Shown in pieces: positions 39,387 to 48,480 of a DNA stretch of 64,000 bases. A program made the position numbers and the translations under genes. The number at the start of each line of letters is the position of its first letter. The first letter of the stretch is position 1. Source of the DNA: RAM1 sp050247515 (GTDB lineage Bacteria > Pseudomonadota > Gammaproteobacteria > Burkholderiales > Burkholderiaceae_C); assembly GCA_050247515.1 (NCBI GenBank), contig JBFWUB010000007.1, positions 140,567 through 204,566 on the forward strand, in the 5' to 3' direction. The notes beneath the pieces were generated by a model, which saw only the letters and a program-made list of their open reading frames with translations, had not been told where the DNA came from and made no database searches.

Positions 39387-40945
39387 TGAAGTTCGCCAAC
39401 ATGAAGCTGTGGGTGCGCCTGAGCCTGGCCTTCGCCGCCTTGCTGGCGCTGCAGGTGCTGATGGCCGTGGCCGCCCTGCGCGAACTGCGTGAAATGCAAA
39501 ACGTGCAGGCGCGCCAGGCCGTGTTGGCGGCCAGCCGCCAGGACGTGTTCGAATGGAATGCGCTCACGCGGGCCAATGTGATCCGCGCCGTGATGCTGGC
39601 CAAGGCCGGCAGCCCCAAGGATATGGCCGAATGGACCGGTGCCGAGATGAAAGCCACCTCGGCGCGGATTTCCGTGCTGCAAAAGGGCCTTGAGACCAGC
39701 CTGACCGATCCGAAGGCCGTGGCCCTGATGGCCGACGTGGGCAAGGCCCGCAAGGCTTACCTGGACCTGCGCGCCGGCCTGATGGCCCGCATGGCCCAGC
39801 CCGGGCAGGTTGCCGCCGCCCAGGCCGACATTGACAGCCAGATGCTGCCGTCGGCCGCCGGCTACCTGAAAACCCTGGACGCCGTGCTGGCCCATGTGGA
39901 TCAGCAACAGGCCGCCCACGCGCAAACCATGGCGGCGGATCTGCGCCGCGCCATGCTGGAGCTGATGGTGTTGTCGGCCGTGGCCCTGGCGCTCGGTGCG
40001 CTGCTGGCCTGGCTGGTGGCGCGCAGCCTGGTGCGCCCGATCCGCACGGTGATTGACAACGCGCGCAACATCGCCAGGGGCGACCTGACGCATGACGTGG
40101 CCCACACCCGCCGCGACGAGCTGGGCGACCTGCAGCTGGCGCTGCGCGACATGCAGGACTGCCTGCGCAAGATGGTGGCCGGCATCCGCTCGGGCACCGA
40201 AAGCGTGGGCGTGGCCACCACCCAGATTGCCAGCGGCAACCTGGACCTGAGCGCCCGCACCGAACAGGCTGCCAGCAACCTGCAGCAGACCGCGGCCACG
40301 ATGTCGCAGCTGACCGACACGGCCCGCCAGTCGGCCAGCGCGGCGTTGCAGGCGCAGGACCTGGCCGGCACCGCCGCCGACGTGGCCCGCCGCGGCGGCG
40401 ACGTGGTGTCGCAGGTGGTGGCCACGATGTCGGACATCCACGCCGGCTCCAGCCGCATCTCGGAAATCACCAGCGTGATTGACGGCATTGCGTTCCAGAC
40501 CAACATCCTGGCGCTGAACGCGGCCGTGGAAGCCGCCCGCGCCGGCGAGCAGGGCCGCGGCTTTGCCGTGGTGGCCGCCGAGGTGCGCAGCCTGGCTGGC
40601 CGTTCGGCCGAGGCCGCGCGCGAAATCAAGGCGCTGATCGGCGCCAGCGTGGAAAAGGTCGGCACTGGCACACAGCTGGTGCGCGACGCGGGCGCCACCA
40701 TGGACGAGATCGTCCAGAGCGTGGCGCGCGTGACCGAGGCCCTGCGCGGCGTGACCGCCGCGTCCGAGGGCCAGTCGGGCAGCATCAATGAAATCAACCA
40801 GGCCGTGGGCCAGCTGGACAACATCACGCAGCAGAACGCCGCGCTGGTGGAGGAAGCCGCCGCCGCCGCCCAGAGCCTGAAGGAACAGGCCACCGGGCTG
40901 ACCCGCATGGTCACCTCGTTCCGCCTCGCGCCGGGCTTTGCCTGA
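39383..40945 (+). CDS. Methyl-accepting chemotaxis protein
   Basis: 520 residues. Membrane helix 1 (LSLAFAALLALQVLMAVAAL), a four-helix-bundle sensor (about 33-185) that resembles the Tar/Tsr type, membrane helix 2 (ELMVLSAVALALGALLAWLV), HAMP (RSLVRPIRTVIDNARNIARG) and the conserved hairpin NILALNAAVEAARAGEQGR. It ends SFRLAPGFA without a tether pentapeptide, so methylation would depend on tailed receptors in the same array. The stop codon of cheW overlaps its ATGATG start. Confidence 0.96.
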   Translation: MMKFANMKLWVRLSLAFAALLALQVLMAVAALRELREMQNVQARQAVLAASRQDVFEWNALTRANVIRAVMLAKAGSPKDMAEWTGAEMKATSARISVLQKGLETSLTDPKAVALMADVGKARKAYLDLRAGLMARMAQPGQVAAAQADIDSQMLPSAAGYLKTLDAVLAHVDQQQAAHAQTMAADLRRAMLELMVLSAVALALGALLAWLVARSLVRPIRTVIDNARNIARGDLTHDVAHTRRDELGDLQLALRDMQDCLRKMVAGIRSGTESVGVATTQIASGNLDLSARTEQAASNLQQTAATMSQLTDTARQSASAALQAQDLAGTAADVARRGGDVVSQVVATMSDIHAGSSRISEITSVIDGIAFQTNILALNAAVEAARAGEQGRGFAVVAAEVRSLAGRSAEAAREIKALIGASVEKVGTGTQLVRDAGATMDEIVQSVARVTEALRGVTAASEGQSGSINEINQAVGQLDNITQQNAALVEEAAAAAQSLKEQATGLTRMVTSFRLAPGFA

Positions 40946-40990
40946 CGCCCGCAACCCGCACCCAACCTAACAACCGACGGAGTGCATGCC

Positions 40991-42559
40991 ATGAAGCTCA
41001 ACCTGCCTGTCACGGCGAATGAATACGAACTGGCCGAGGGCCAGACGCTGGTGTCCACCACGGACCTGCAAAGCCACATCACCTACTGCAACGCCGCCTT
41101 CATCGCGGTCAGCGGCTACACGCGCGAGGAGCTGCTGGGCCAGCCGCACAACATGGTGCGCCACCCCGACATGCCGCCCGAGGCGTTTCGCGACATGTGG
41201 GAAACCATCCGCGGCGGCCGCCCCTGGTCGCAGCTGGTGAAGAACCGCCGCAAGAACGGTGACCATTACTGGGTGATGGCCAACGTCACGCCGCTGATGG
41301 AAGCGGGCAAGCCGGTGGGCTACATGTCGGTGCGGACCAAGCCGGCGCGCGAGCAGGTGCGCCAGGCCGAGGCGCTGTACGCCAGCATGCGCGAGCAGGC
41401 CCAGGCCGGCGCGCTCAAGGTACGGTTGAACGGCGGGCAGCTTGAAAAGCGCGGCCTGCGGGGCCGTCTGGCGCGCCTGACGCGCCCCGGCGTGACGGCC
41501 AAGATGACCACCGCGCTGCTCAGCATGTCCGCCGCGGCGGTCGCCACCGAGCTGCTGGCGGGCTCCGCCGGCCCCATCGTGCTGGGCGCGGCCATGGCCG
41601 GCCAGGCGGCGCTGCTGGCGGGCCTGGCCTGGTGGCTGCACCATGCCATCACCGTGCCGCTGCGCGACGCGACGCTGATCGCCAACGCGATTGCGGCGGG
41701 CGACCTGACGCAGAGCTTTACGACCAACCGGTCCGACGAAGTGGGCGGCGCGCTGCGCGCGCTGAACCAACTGCATGTGAACCTGCAGGCCATGGTGTCC
41801 GATGTGCGGTCCGAGGCGCAACGCATTGACACGGCCGCCAACGAGATTGCCGCGGCCACGCAGGACCTGTCGGGCCGCACCGAATCGCAGGCCAGCAGCC
41901 TGCAGGAAACCGCCGCCGCCATCGAGCAGATTGCCGCCACCGTGGGCCAGAACGCCAACAGCGCGGGCGAGGCCAGCCGCAAGGCGGGCAACGCCGGCCA
42001 GGTGGCCGAGCGCGGCAGCGCCATGGTCAGCAAGGTGATCTCCAGCATGCAGGGCATCGAAGCCGCGTCCGGGCGCATTGCCGCCATCAACGGCGTGATC
42101 GACGGCATTGCGTTCCAGACCAACATCCTGGCGCTGAACGCGGCCGTGGAAGCCGCCCGCGCCGGCGAGCAGGGCCGCGGCTTTGCCGTGGTGGCCGGCG
42201 AGGTGCGCAGCCTGGCCCAGCGCAGCGCCGCCGCCGCGCAGGAAATCAAGCAGCTGATTGAAGAGTCACGCCAGCAGGTTGAAGGCGGGCGCGACATGGC
42301 GCAGGTGACGGGCAAGACCATGGACGAAATGGTGACCGCCGTGCGCGACGTGGGCAGCCTGATCGAGGGCATTGCCGTGGCATCGGCCCAGCAATCCGGC
42401 GGCGTGACCGAAGTCAACACCGCCGTGGCCCAGCTGGACACGGCCACGCAGCAGAACGCCGCAATGGTGGAGCAATCCACCGCCACCACGCACCAGCTGC
42501 GCCAGCAAGCGCGTGCGCTGACCGAAGCCGTGCAGGTCTTCAAGGTGCGCCATGGCTGA
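40991..42559 (+). CDS. aer: Aer-like PAS-domain chemoreceptor (energy/redox taxis)
   Basis: 522 residues. N-terminal PAS domain (residues 12-115): LVSTTDLQSHITYCNAAFIA, VSGYTREELLGQPHNMVRHP and DMPPEAFRDMWETIRGGRPW, with the Trp/Arg pocket typical of FAD-binding Aer. A hydrophobic hairpin near 170-215 (AAAVATELLAGSAGPIVLGA; GQAALLAGLAWWLHHAI) is followed by HAMP and a receptor signalling domain with NILALNAAVEAARAGE. No periplasmic sensor domain. ATG 40991 fits the PAS start better than GTG 40982. It overlaps cheR by 8 bp. Confidence 0.94.
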   Translation: MKLNLPVTANEYELAEGQTLVSTTDLQSHITYCNAAFIAVSGYTREELLGQPHNMVRHPDMPPEAFRDMWETIRGGRPWSQLVKNRRKNGDHYWVMANVTPLMEAGKPVGYMSVRTKPAREQVRQAEALYASMREQAQAGALKVRLNGGQLEKRGLRGRLARLTRPGVTAKMTTALLSMSAAAVATELLAGSAGPIVLGAAMAGQAALLAGLAWWLHHAITVPLRDATLIANAIAAGDLTQSFTTNRSDEVGGALRALNQLHVNLQAMVSDVRSEAQRIDTAANEIAAATQDLSGRTESQASSLQETAAAIEQIAATVGQNANSAGEASRKAGNAGQVAERGSAMVSKVISSMQGIEAASGRIAAINGVIDGIAFQTNILALNAAVEAARAGEQGRGFAVVAGEVRSLAQRSAAAAQEIKQLIEESRQQVEGGRDMAQVTGKTMDEMVTAVRDVGSLIEGIAVASAQQSGGVTEVNTAVAQLDTATQQNAAMVEQSTATTHQLRQQARALTEAVQVFKVRHG

Positions 42560-43382
42560 AGCAGCAACGGCGGGAGAGCGCGACATCGAGTTCAACGCGG
42601 GCGACTTCGAGCGCGTGCGCGCGATGATCCGCGCCAAGGCCGGCATCGACCTGAACCCGGGCAAGCAGAACATGGTGTACAGCCGGCTGTCGCGCCCCTT
42701 GCGCGAACGCGGCTACCGGGCGTTCCGGCCGTACCTGGATTCATTGCAGACCGCCAGCGAGGCCCAGTGGCAGGAGTTCATCAACTGCCTGACCACCAAC
42801 CTGACATCGTTCTTCCGCGAGGCGCACCACTTCCCCATCCTGGCCGAGCACCTGAAAAAGCGCCACCCTGCGCCGCAGCGCATCTGGTGCTGCGCCGCCT
42901 CCACCGGCGAGGAGCCCTACACCATTGCCATGACGGTGGCCGGCACGCTGGGCGCGCAGGCGCCGGTGACGATTGACGCGAGCGACATCGACACGCGCGT
43001 GCTGGAAACGGCGCGCCAGGGCGCCTACAGCGCCGAATCGGTCGCCAGCCTGGACGCCACCTTGCTGCACCGGCACTTCCTGAAAGGCGCGGGGGCCAAC
43101 GCCGGCCGCGTGCGCGTCAAGCCCGACCTGCGTGCCATGGTCCACTTCCGGCCGTTCAACCTGCTGTCCGACAGCTACAAGGGCGACGGTTACGACGCGA
43201 TCTTCTGCCGCAACGTGATGATCTACTTTGACCGGCCCACCCAGCGCCGCGTGCTGGAAAAGCTGCACGCCTGCCTGCGCCCCGACGGGCTGCTGTTTGT
43301 CGGCCATTCAGAGAACTTCACCGAGCACCGCGATCTGTTTACCCTGGTGGGCAAAACGGTGTACAGCCGCGTGAAGTCTTGA
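42552..43382 (+). CDS. cheR: CheR, chemoreceptor methyltransferase
   Basis: 276 residues. N-terminal helical domain (FNAGDFERVRAMIRAKAGID), then a SAM-binding Rossmann domain with WCCAASTGEEPYTIAMTVAG, IDASDIDTRVLETARQGAYS and AIFCRNVMIYFDRPTQRRVL. It methylates receptor glutamates and can dock on the WTHF tail of the first receptor. Tight in the operon: it overlaps aer and is 1 bp from cheD. Confidence 0.97.
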   Translation: MAEAATAGERDIEFNAGDFERVRAMIRAKAGIDLNPGKQNMVYSRLSRPLRERGYRAFRPYLDSLQTASEAQWQEFINCLTTNLTSFFREAHHFPILAEHLKKRHPAPQRIWCCAASTGEEPYTIAMTVAGTLGAQAPVTIDASDIDTRVLETARQGAYSAESVASLDATLLHRHFLKGAGANAGRVRVKPDLRAMVHFRPFNLLSDSYKGDGYDAIFCRNVMIYFDRPTQRRVLEKLHACLRPDGLLFVGHSENFTEHRDLFTLVGKTVYSRVKS

Positions 43383-43383
43383 G

Positions 43384-44028
43384 ATGAACGCAGTCGCCGC
43401 ACCTACCGCAGGCCTGCCCGATGTGGCGAGCCTGAAGCGCATGCGCCGGCGCGACCATGAGGCGTCGTTCTTCTTCTTCGACCCGGGCTTTGGCCGAACC
43501 GCGGTCAAGGTGCTGCCGGGTGAATTTTTTGTGCACGACCAGGACCTGGTCGTGACCACCACGCTGGGGTCGTGCGTGGCGGCCTGCCTGCATGACAGCG
43601 GCGCCGGCGTGGGCGGCATGAACCACTTCATGTTGCCTGATGGTGCCGATGGCGGCACCAGCGGGCGCTTTGGCGCGTTTGCCATGGAGCTGCTGATCAA
43701 CGAGATGATCAAGCGCGGCGCGCGCCGCGGCGCCATGACGGCCAAGATCTTCGGCGGCGGCCAGGTCGTCAAGAGCCTGGCGGGTACCTCCATTGGCGAG
43801 AAGAACGTGGCCTTCGTGGAAACCTTTCTGGCCCAGGAGCGCATTGCCATCGTGGCGCGCGACGTGCTGGACCTGTGCCCGCGCAAGATCGTGCTGTTCC
43901 CCCACAGCGGCAAGGTCATGTGCAAGCGGCTGCCCGCCACGCACGGCGCGGAGTTCGAGCAGCAGGAGGCGCGCTACCGCGCCCAGCTGGTGCAGCAGCC
44001 GCGCAGCGGCGACGTAGAGCTTTTCTGA
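43384..44028 (+). CDS. cheD: CheD, chemoreceptor glutamine deamidase
   Basis: 214 residues. Catalytic motif TTTLGSCVAACLHD with Cys near residue 60, and His in GVGGMNHFMLPDG 17 residues later, the CheD Thr-Cys-His triad. Also GRFGAFAMELLINEMIKRGA and TAKIFGGGQVVKSLAG. It deamidates receptor glutamines to make methylatable sites. Longer N-terminus than T. maritima CheD. It sits between cheR and cheB. Confidence 0.97.
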   Translation: MNAVAAPTAGLPDVASLKRMRRRDHEASFFFFDPGFGRTAVKVLPGEFFVHDQDLVVTTTLGSCVAACLHDSGAGVGGMNHFMLPDGADGGTSGRFGAFAMELLINEMIKRGARRGAMTAKIFGGGQVVKSLAGTSIGEKNVAFVETFLAQERIAIVARDVLDLCPRKIVLFPHSGKVMCKRLPATHGAEFEQQEARYRAQLVQQPRSGDVELF

Positions 44029-44039
44029 GGGAGACGCAG

Positions 44040-45089
44040 ATGACCATCCGTGTAGTTGTAGTGGATGACTCGGCGCTGGTGCGCAGCATCCTGTGTGACC
44101 TGATCAACCGCGCAGGCGACATGCGCGTGGTGGGCCAGGCGGCCGACCCGTATGCCGCGCGCGAGGTGATCCGTGAGCTGGACCCGGACGTGATCACGCT
44201 GGACATCGAGATGCCGCGCATGGACGGCCTGGATTTCCTGGAAAAGCTCATGCGCCTGCGGCCCATGCCGGTGGTGATGATCAGCACCCTGACCGAGCGC
44301 GGCGCGCAGACCACGCTGCGCGCGCTGGAGCTGGGCGCGGTGGACTTCGTGACCAAGCCCACGCTGGCCGTGCGCGCGAAGCTGGACGAGGCCGCCGCCG
44401 AGATCACGGCCAAGATCCGCGCGGCGTCCCAGGCGCGTGTGGCCCGCCGCACGGTGGCGCCGCCACCGGCCGTGGCGGCGCCGCGCACCGCGCCGCTGCG
44501 CGCGGCGCGAGCGAGCGAGCTGCTGATCGCCATCGGCGCGTCCACCGGTGGCACCGAAGCCATCCGCGAGGTGCTCACGGTGCTGCCGCCTGACGTGCCC
44601 GGTATCGTCATCACCCAGCACATGCCGCCGGGCTTCACCGCCGGCTTTGCCGCCCGGCTGGACAGCCTGTGCCGCATCCGCGTGAAAGAGGCGGTGGACG
44701 GTGAACGCGTGCTGCAGGGCCATGCCTATATCGCGCCCGGCGGCCACCACCTGTGGGTGGAGCGTGCCGGTACCGCCTGGGTCGCCCGTGTGGCCGATGG
44801 CGACCCGGTCAACCGCCACAAGCCGTCGGTGGAAGTGCTGTTCCAGTCGGTGGCACGCCATGCGGGCAAGCGGGCGATTGGCATCATGCTGACCGGCATG
44901 GGTGCCGACGGCGCGCGCGCCATGCGCGAAATGCGCGACGCCGGTGCCTGGAACCTGGTGCAGGACGAAGCCTCATGCGTTGTCTTCGGCATGCCGCGCG
45001 AGGCGATCAACGCGGGCGCGGCCGATGAAGTGCTGCCGCTGCAGGCCATTGCGCCGCACTTGCTGGCGCGCCTGGGGGTGAAGACTTGA
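44040..45089 (+). CDS. cheB: CheB, chemoreceptor methylesterase/response regulator
   Basis: 349 residues. Receiver domain (TIRVVVVDDSALVRSILCDL; phospho-Asp in VITLDIEMPRMDGLDFLEKL), Ala/Pro linker, then the esterase domain with catalytic Ser in LIAIGASTGGTEAI, His in VITQHMPPGFTAGF and Asp in IMLTGMGADGARAMREM. ATG 44040 lies after GGGAGACGCAG; the longer open frame from 43875 overlaps cheD and is not used. It removes receptor methyl groups when phosphorylated by CheA. Last gene of the plus-strand operon. Confidence 0.97.
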   Translation: MTIRVVVVDDSALVRSILCDLINRAGDMRVVGQAADPYAAREVIRELDPDVITLDIEMPRMDGLDFLEKLMRLRPMPVVMISTLTERGAQTTLRALELGAVDFVTKPTLAVRAKLDEAAAEITAKIRAASQARVARRTVAPPPAVAAPRTAPLRAARASELLIAIGASTGGTEAIREVLTVLPPDVPGIVITQHMPPGFTAGFAARLDSLCRIRVKEAVDGERVLQGHAYIAPGGHHLWVERAGTAWVARVADGDPVNRHKPSVEVLFQSVARHAGKRAIGIMLTGMGADGARAMREMRDAGAWNLVQDEASCVVFGMPREAINAGAADEVLPLQAIAPHLLARLGVKT

Positions 45090-45111
45090 GCGAAGTTCGC
45101 TGAGGCTGGCC

Positions 45112-45462
45112 TCAGCCCACCTGCTCCAGCGCCACCAGCGTGCGCTGCACGCAGGCCTGAACCTCGGGCCAGGCTTGCCGCGCCACATCGCCACGCCCTT
45201 CGCGCAGGGCCATTTCCATCTGGCGCGCCGCGCGTGACAGCGCGGCGTTCTGCATCATGCCGGCCGAGCCCGCGATCTTGTGGGCCAGGTCGCGCAGGGT
45301 GGCGTCGTCCGTGCCGGCCACCGCCTGTTCCAGCTGGGCCACCTGGGTATCCAGGGCCTCGCGGTACATGGTCACCATGTTGGCGCGCACGTCGGCCGGC
45401 AGCAGGGCCAGCAGTGCATACATGGGTTCAAACGGACTGGCCGGTGCAGGGATCGAGTGCAT
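45112..45462 (-). CDS. Hpt-domain phosphotransfer protein
   Basis: 116 residues, one histidine-phosphotransfer domain: ATLRDLAHKIAGSAGMMQNA carries the phospho-His near residue 61, with LSRAARQMEMALREGRG after it. Convergent with cheB (22 bp between stops). It overlaps the 3' end of the hybrid kinase gene by 35 bp in a different frame, so the two are co-translated: the kinase receiver would pass phosphate to this Hpt. The downstream regulator is not in view. Confidence 0.92.
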   Translation of the reverse strand: MHSIPAPASPFEPMYALLALLPADVRANMVTMYREALDTQVAQLEQAVAGTDDATLRDLAHKIAGSAGMMQNAALSRAARQMEMALREGRGDVARQAWPEVQACVQRTLVALEQVG

Positions 45463-47407
45463 GGTCGGGGTTCGCGGCTTCGGCCGCGCCGGGTGGGTCA
45501 GGGTGCAGCATGCCGGCGATCATGGCGCACATGTCGTCGATGCCGCGCGGCTTGTCAAACAGGCCGCGCACGCCGGCCTCGGCGGCCGATTCGCGCAGCT
45601 CATCGGTCAGGTAGCCCGACGCCAGGATCACCGGCAGGTCGGGGCGCAGGCGGCGGATTTCGCGGGCCACTTCCAGCCCCGAATGCTCGGGCATGTTGTA
45701 GTCGCTCACCACCAGGTCGATGTCGCGCGCGTTGGCCCGGATGAAGGCCAGCGCCGCGCCGGCGTCCTCAAAGCCGGTGGCGCGGTAGCCGCGCGCCTGC
45801 AGCGTGGCACGCACCATGAGCACCATGGCGGGGTAGTCGTCCAGGTACACCACATGCTGGCCGGTGCCGCGTTCGCCGGCAGCCGCGGCCGTGGGTGCCA
45901 GCGCCGGGCTGGCGGTGTCTTGCTGCTCGGCCAGCGGCAGGAAAATCTCGAATGTGCTGCCTTCGCCGGGCGCGCTGTACACGTCAATGCGCCCGCCATG
46001 CGCGCGCACGATGCCGTGCACCACCGGCAGGCCCAGGCCGGTTCCTTCGCCCTTGGGCTTGGTGGTGAAGAAGGGTTCAAAGATGCGTTGCACCGTGTCG
46101 GCGTCCATGCCGCAGCCGTCGTCGCACACCTGCAGCCGGGCCTGGTTGCCCTGGCGATCCAGCAGGATACGGATGTGCCCGGGCTTGCTGCCCAGCGCCT
46201 GCCAGGCATTGGTGCCCAGGTTCATGATGACCTGGCTGATCTGCGAGGCGTCGGCCTTCACCAGCAGCGGCGTCCTGGAGGCGCGGTGGGTGATGCGCAG
46301 GCTGGGCGGCAGGGTGGCGCGCAGCAACTGCACGGTTTCCTCCACCACAGGTTGCAGCGGCTGGCAGGTGAATACCGCCGGCTGGCGGCGGCTGAACGAC
46401 AGGATGCGCTGCACGATGTCGCGCGCGCGCAGCCCGGCCTTGGTGATCTCATCAATGCAGGCATGCACGGCGGCAGGGTCGCCGTAGCGTTCACGTGCCA
46501 GGGCGGCGTTGCCCAGGATGGCGGCCACGATGTTGTTGAAGTCGTGCGCGATGCCGCCGGCCATGGTGCCCAGGGCTTCCATCTTCTGGGACTCGCGCAG
46601 CTGTGTTTCCAGCGCGGTGCGTTCCTTGTCGGCAGCGGCGCGCGCGGACATGTCGCGCAGGATCAGCAGGTACATGGCCCGGCCCGTGACCTGGATCTGC
46701 GAGATCGATGCCTCGACGGGGAAGGCGGCGCCGTCCTGGCGCAGCGCGGTCATGGCGCGCGCGCGCACCGCCGCGGGTGCCGTCCCGCCCGGCGGCGTGG
46801 GGCCGGCCGCGGCCAGCGCCGGCGCGCATTCGGGCAGGAAGCGCACCAGCGGCGATGACAGCGCGTCGGTGCGCCGGCAGCCAAACATCGAGGCGGCGAA
46901 ATCATTGAACACCACGATGTTGTGGTAGTTGTCCACCGTGATGATCGCGTCCATTGCGGCGTCGATGATGGCCGCCAGTTGCGACTCGCTGGCGTTCAGG
47001 GCCTGCTCGGCCTCGGCACGGGCGGTCACGTCGTGGCCCACGCCGCGGTAGCCCTCGAATTTGCCGGTGGCGCTGAAAACCGGTTCGCCGCTGAGCAGCA
47101 GGTGGCGCATGCGCCCGCGGGGGTCGGCCTGGCGGATCGCGAAGTCCTGGAACGGCTCGCGCTGCGCCAGCACGGCCTGGTGTGTCGCCCAGCGTTCCAT
47201 GTCCCTGTCGGCGCCGGGCTGGTCCCAGCGGGTCAGGCCCATGGCTTCTTCGCTGGCCGGCCGGCCGCCCAGCGGCGCCGCCGCCACATGCACCAGGCGG
47301 TGGATGCTGTCGGTCTCCCAGTACCAGCCGGCGGACAGCCGCGTGACGGCCCCGAATCGGTCGTGGCGGGGCGAAGGCATGGGGTTTGCGGCAGGCTGTA
47401 CGGGCAT
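45428..47407 (-). CDS. PAS-containing hybrid sensor histidine kinase
   Basis: About 659 residues. Two PAS-type domains (SAGWYWETDSIHRLVHVAAA near 15; AIIDAAMDAIITVDNYHNIV near 155), HisKA with GTMAGGIAHDFNNIVAAILG (phospho-His), HATPase with VCDDGCGMDADTVQRIFEPF and TGLGLPVVHGIVRAHGG, and a C-terminal receiver with VVYLDDYPAMVLMVRATLQ and phospho-Asp in IDLVVSDYNMPEHSGLEVAR. No membrane helices, so a cytoplasmic sensor. Starts at ATG 47407 (47449 and 47380 are alternatives). It forms a phosphorelay with the overlapping Hpt gene. Confidence 0.93.
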   Translation of the reverse strand: MPVQPAANPMPSPRHDRFGAVTRLSAGWYWETDSIHRLVHVAAAPLGGRPASEEAMGLTRWDQPGADRDMERWATHQAVLAQREPFQDFAIRQADPRGRMRHLLLSGEPVFSATGKFEGYRGVGHDVTARAEAEQALNASESQLAAIIDAAMDAIITVDNYHNIVVFNDFAASMFGCRRTDALSSPLVRFLPECAPALAAAGPTPPGGTAPAAVRARAMTALRQDGAAFPVEASISQIQVTGRAMYLLILRDMSARAAADKERTALETQLRESQKMEALGTMAGGIAHDFNNIVAAILGNAALARERYGDPAAVHACIDEITKAGLRARDIVQRILSFSRRQPAVFTCQPLQPVVEETVQLLRATLPPSLRITHRASRTPLLVKADASQISQVIMNLGTNAWQALGSKPGHIRILLDRQGNQARLQVCDDGCGMDADTVQRIFEPFFTTKPKGEGTGLGLPVVHGIVRAHGGRIDVYSAPGEGSTFEIFLPLAEQQDTASPALAPTAAAAGERGTGQHVVYLDDYPAMVLMVRATLQARGYRATGFEDAGAALAFIRANARDIDLVVSDYNMPEHSGLEVAREIRRLRPDLPVILASGYLTDELRESAAEAGVRGLFDKPRGIDDMCAMIAGMLHPDPPGAAEAANPDHALDPCTGQSV

Positions 47408-47507
47408 GCAGCCATTCTGGAAGGCATCGCGGCCGGGGCAAATGCGCATAAGCGGCGCATTCCCGGGCCTTATTGGCTCGCACAGGGCCGCGTCCCGGGC
47501 AGCAAAA

Positions 47508-47537
47508 CGCCCCGGCGGGGGGTAACCCGAAGGGGCG
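47508..47537. other. Imperfect hairpin in the kinase-lrp intergenic region
   Basis: CGCCCC (47508-47513) pairs with GGGGCG (47532-47537); inner GGGTTA/TAACCC bases can extend it. On the minus strand four Ts follow. It sits in the 279-bp gap between the divergent hybrid kinase and lrp-type genes. It may be a terminator for antisense read-through or a leader hairpin of the kinase mRNA. The lrp side (47600-47686) is AT-rich and likely holds the lrp promoter. Confidence 0.35.
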
Positions 47538-47686
47538 CTTGCCGGAAGACCTGCACCGGTAAGTGGGGCCGCCGTGCCAATGAGTATGCGTTGCGCCGCA
47601 CAGAAAGTCTTTCTGGTTTTTGGTGCGGATGCGCTTTCAGAAGAAATTCAAGCTTCTAATGTCAGAGTAAAAGATAATTTTTCTTC

Positions 47687-48142
47687 ATGGACAAAATAGA
47701 CAGGAAAATCCTTCGTGTGTTGCAGGCCAATGCCCGTGCCAGCCTGCAGGAAGTCAGCCAGGCGGCCGGCCTGAGCGCCACGCCCTGCTGGGGCCGCATC
47801 AGGAAGATGGAAGAAGCCGGGGTGATCGAGGGTTACACCATCCGCCTGAACCCGCAGGCCATCGGCCTGGGTGACACGGTGCTGGTGCAGGTCACGCTGG
47901 ACAGCCACTCGGACAACACGCTGGAGAAATTCGGCGAAACGCTGGCGGCCATACCCGAGGTGATCGAGGCCTGGCTGGTCTCGGGCGAATACGACTACCT
48001 GCTGCGCGTGGCCGTCAGGGACACCAAGGATTACGAGCGCCTGCTGCGCGAGCGGCTGTACAGGATCAAGGGCATACGCCACAGCAAATCGAGCTTCGTG
48101 CTGCGCACCCTCAAGAAGGCCGACCTGCCGCTGTTTGTCTGA
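47687..48142 (+). CDS. Lrp/AsnC-family transcriptional regulator
   Basis: 151 residues. AsnC-type helix-turn-helix (DKIDRKILRVLQANARASLQ; VSQAAGLSATPCWGRIRKME), then the RAM ligand domain (VLVQVTLDSHSDNTLEKFGE; YDYLLRVAVRDTKDYERLLR). It has the normal Lrp length. Start ATG 47687. No adjacent amino-acid transport or catabolic gene shows what it controls. The upstream region is AT-rich and may include an autoregulatory site. Confidence 0.95.
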   Translation: MDKIDRKILRVLQANARASLQEVSQAAGLSATPCWGRIRKMEEAGVIEGYTIRLNPQAIGLGDTVLVQVTLDSHSDNTLEKFGETLAAIPEVIEAWLVSGEYDYLLRVAVRDTKDYERLLRERLYRIKGIRHSKSSFVLRTLKKADLPLFV

Positions 48143-48261
48143 GGGCGCATGCTGCGCTGCAGCAGTTCTTCTGGTTGCAACTTTTTGCGGCTGGCGGCCC
48201 AAACATCATTGCAAAGTCATCTGCGAAGACTAGGATAAATGCCTGTCACAAGGGGTTTGCC

Positions 48262-48480
48262 ATGGCGTCCGCTGAATTCCGAATTGAAAGCCAGCTCGCA
48301 ATCGTCAACCGCTTTGTGCCGGCGTCCAGTCTGGCGCGGCCCTTTGGGGATTTGTCGCTGGCCGTGGCCGTGGCGGCAAAGAGCGACACCAAACCATCGG
48401 GCGGCGAAATCCGCGTGGTGCATGTGCCCAGCGGCGAGGTGCTGTTTCGCAGCAGTGCCGCGCCAGTGCGCCCCTTATGA
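48262..48480 (+). CDS. Hypothetical 72-residue protein
   Basis: Unrecognised. Start ATG 48262 follows AAGGGG and a TAGGAT -10-like box at 48230-48235. The product is a small beta-rich soluble protein (FGDLSLAVAVAAKSDTKPSG; GEIRVVHVPSGEVLFRS). Its stop codon overlaps the ATG of the next gene by 4 bp (ATGA), which argues that both are real and translated together. Function unknown. Confidence 0.55.
   Translation: MASAEFRIESQLAIVNRFVPASSLARPFGDLSLAVAVAAKSDTKPSGGEIRVVHVPSGEVLFRSSAAPVRPL

Noticed and set aside
43875..44039. Extended CheB start at 43875
   Set aside because: The extra 55 residues overlap cheD in another frame and are Ala/Arg-rich noise; ATG 44040 has a ribosome site and begins the receiver domain directly.
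47508..47537. Confident terminator call between the kinase and lrp genes
   Set aside because: The stem is only six perfect pairs with a long loop and four Ts on the minus strand, upstream of a gene rather than after one; kept only as an unassigned hairpin.
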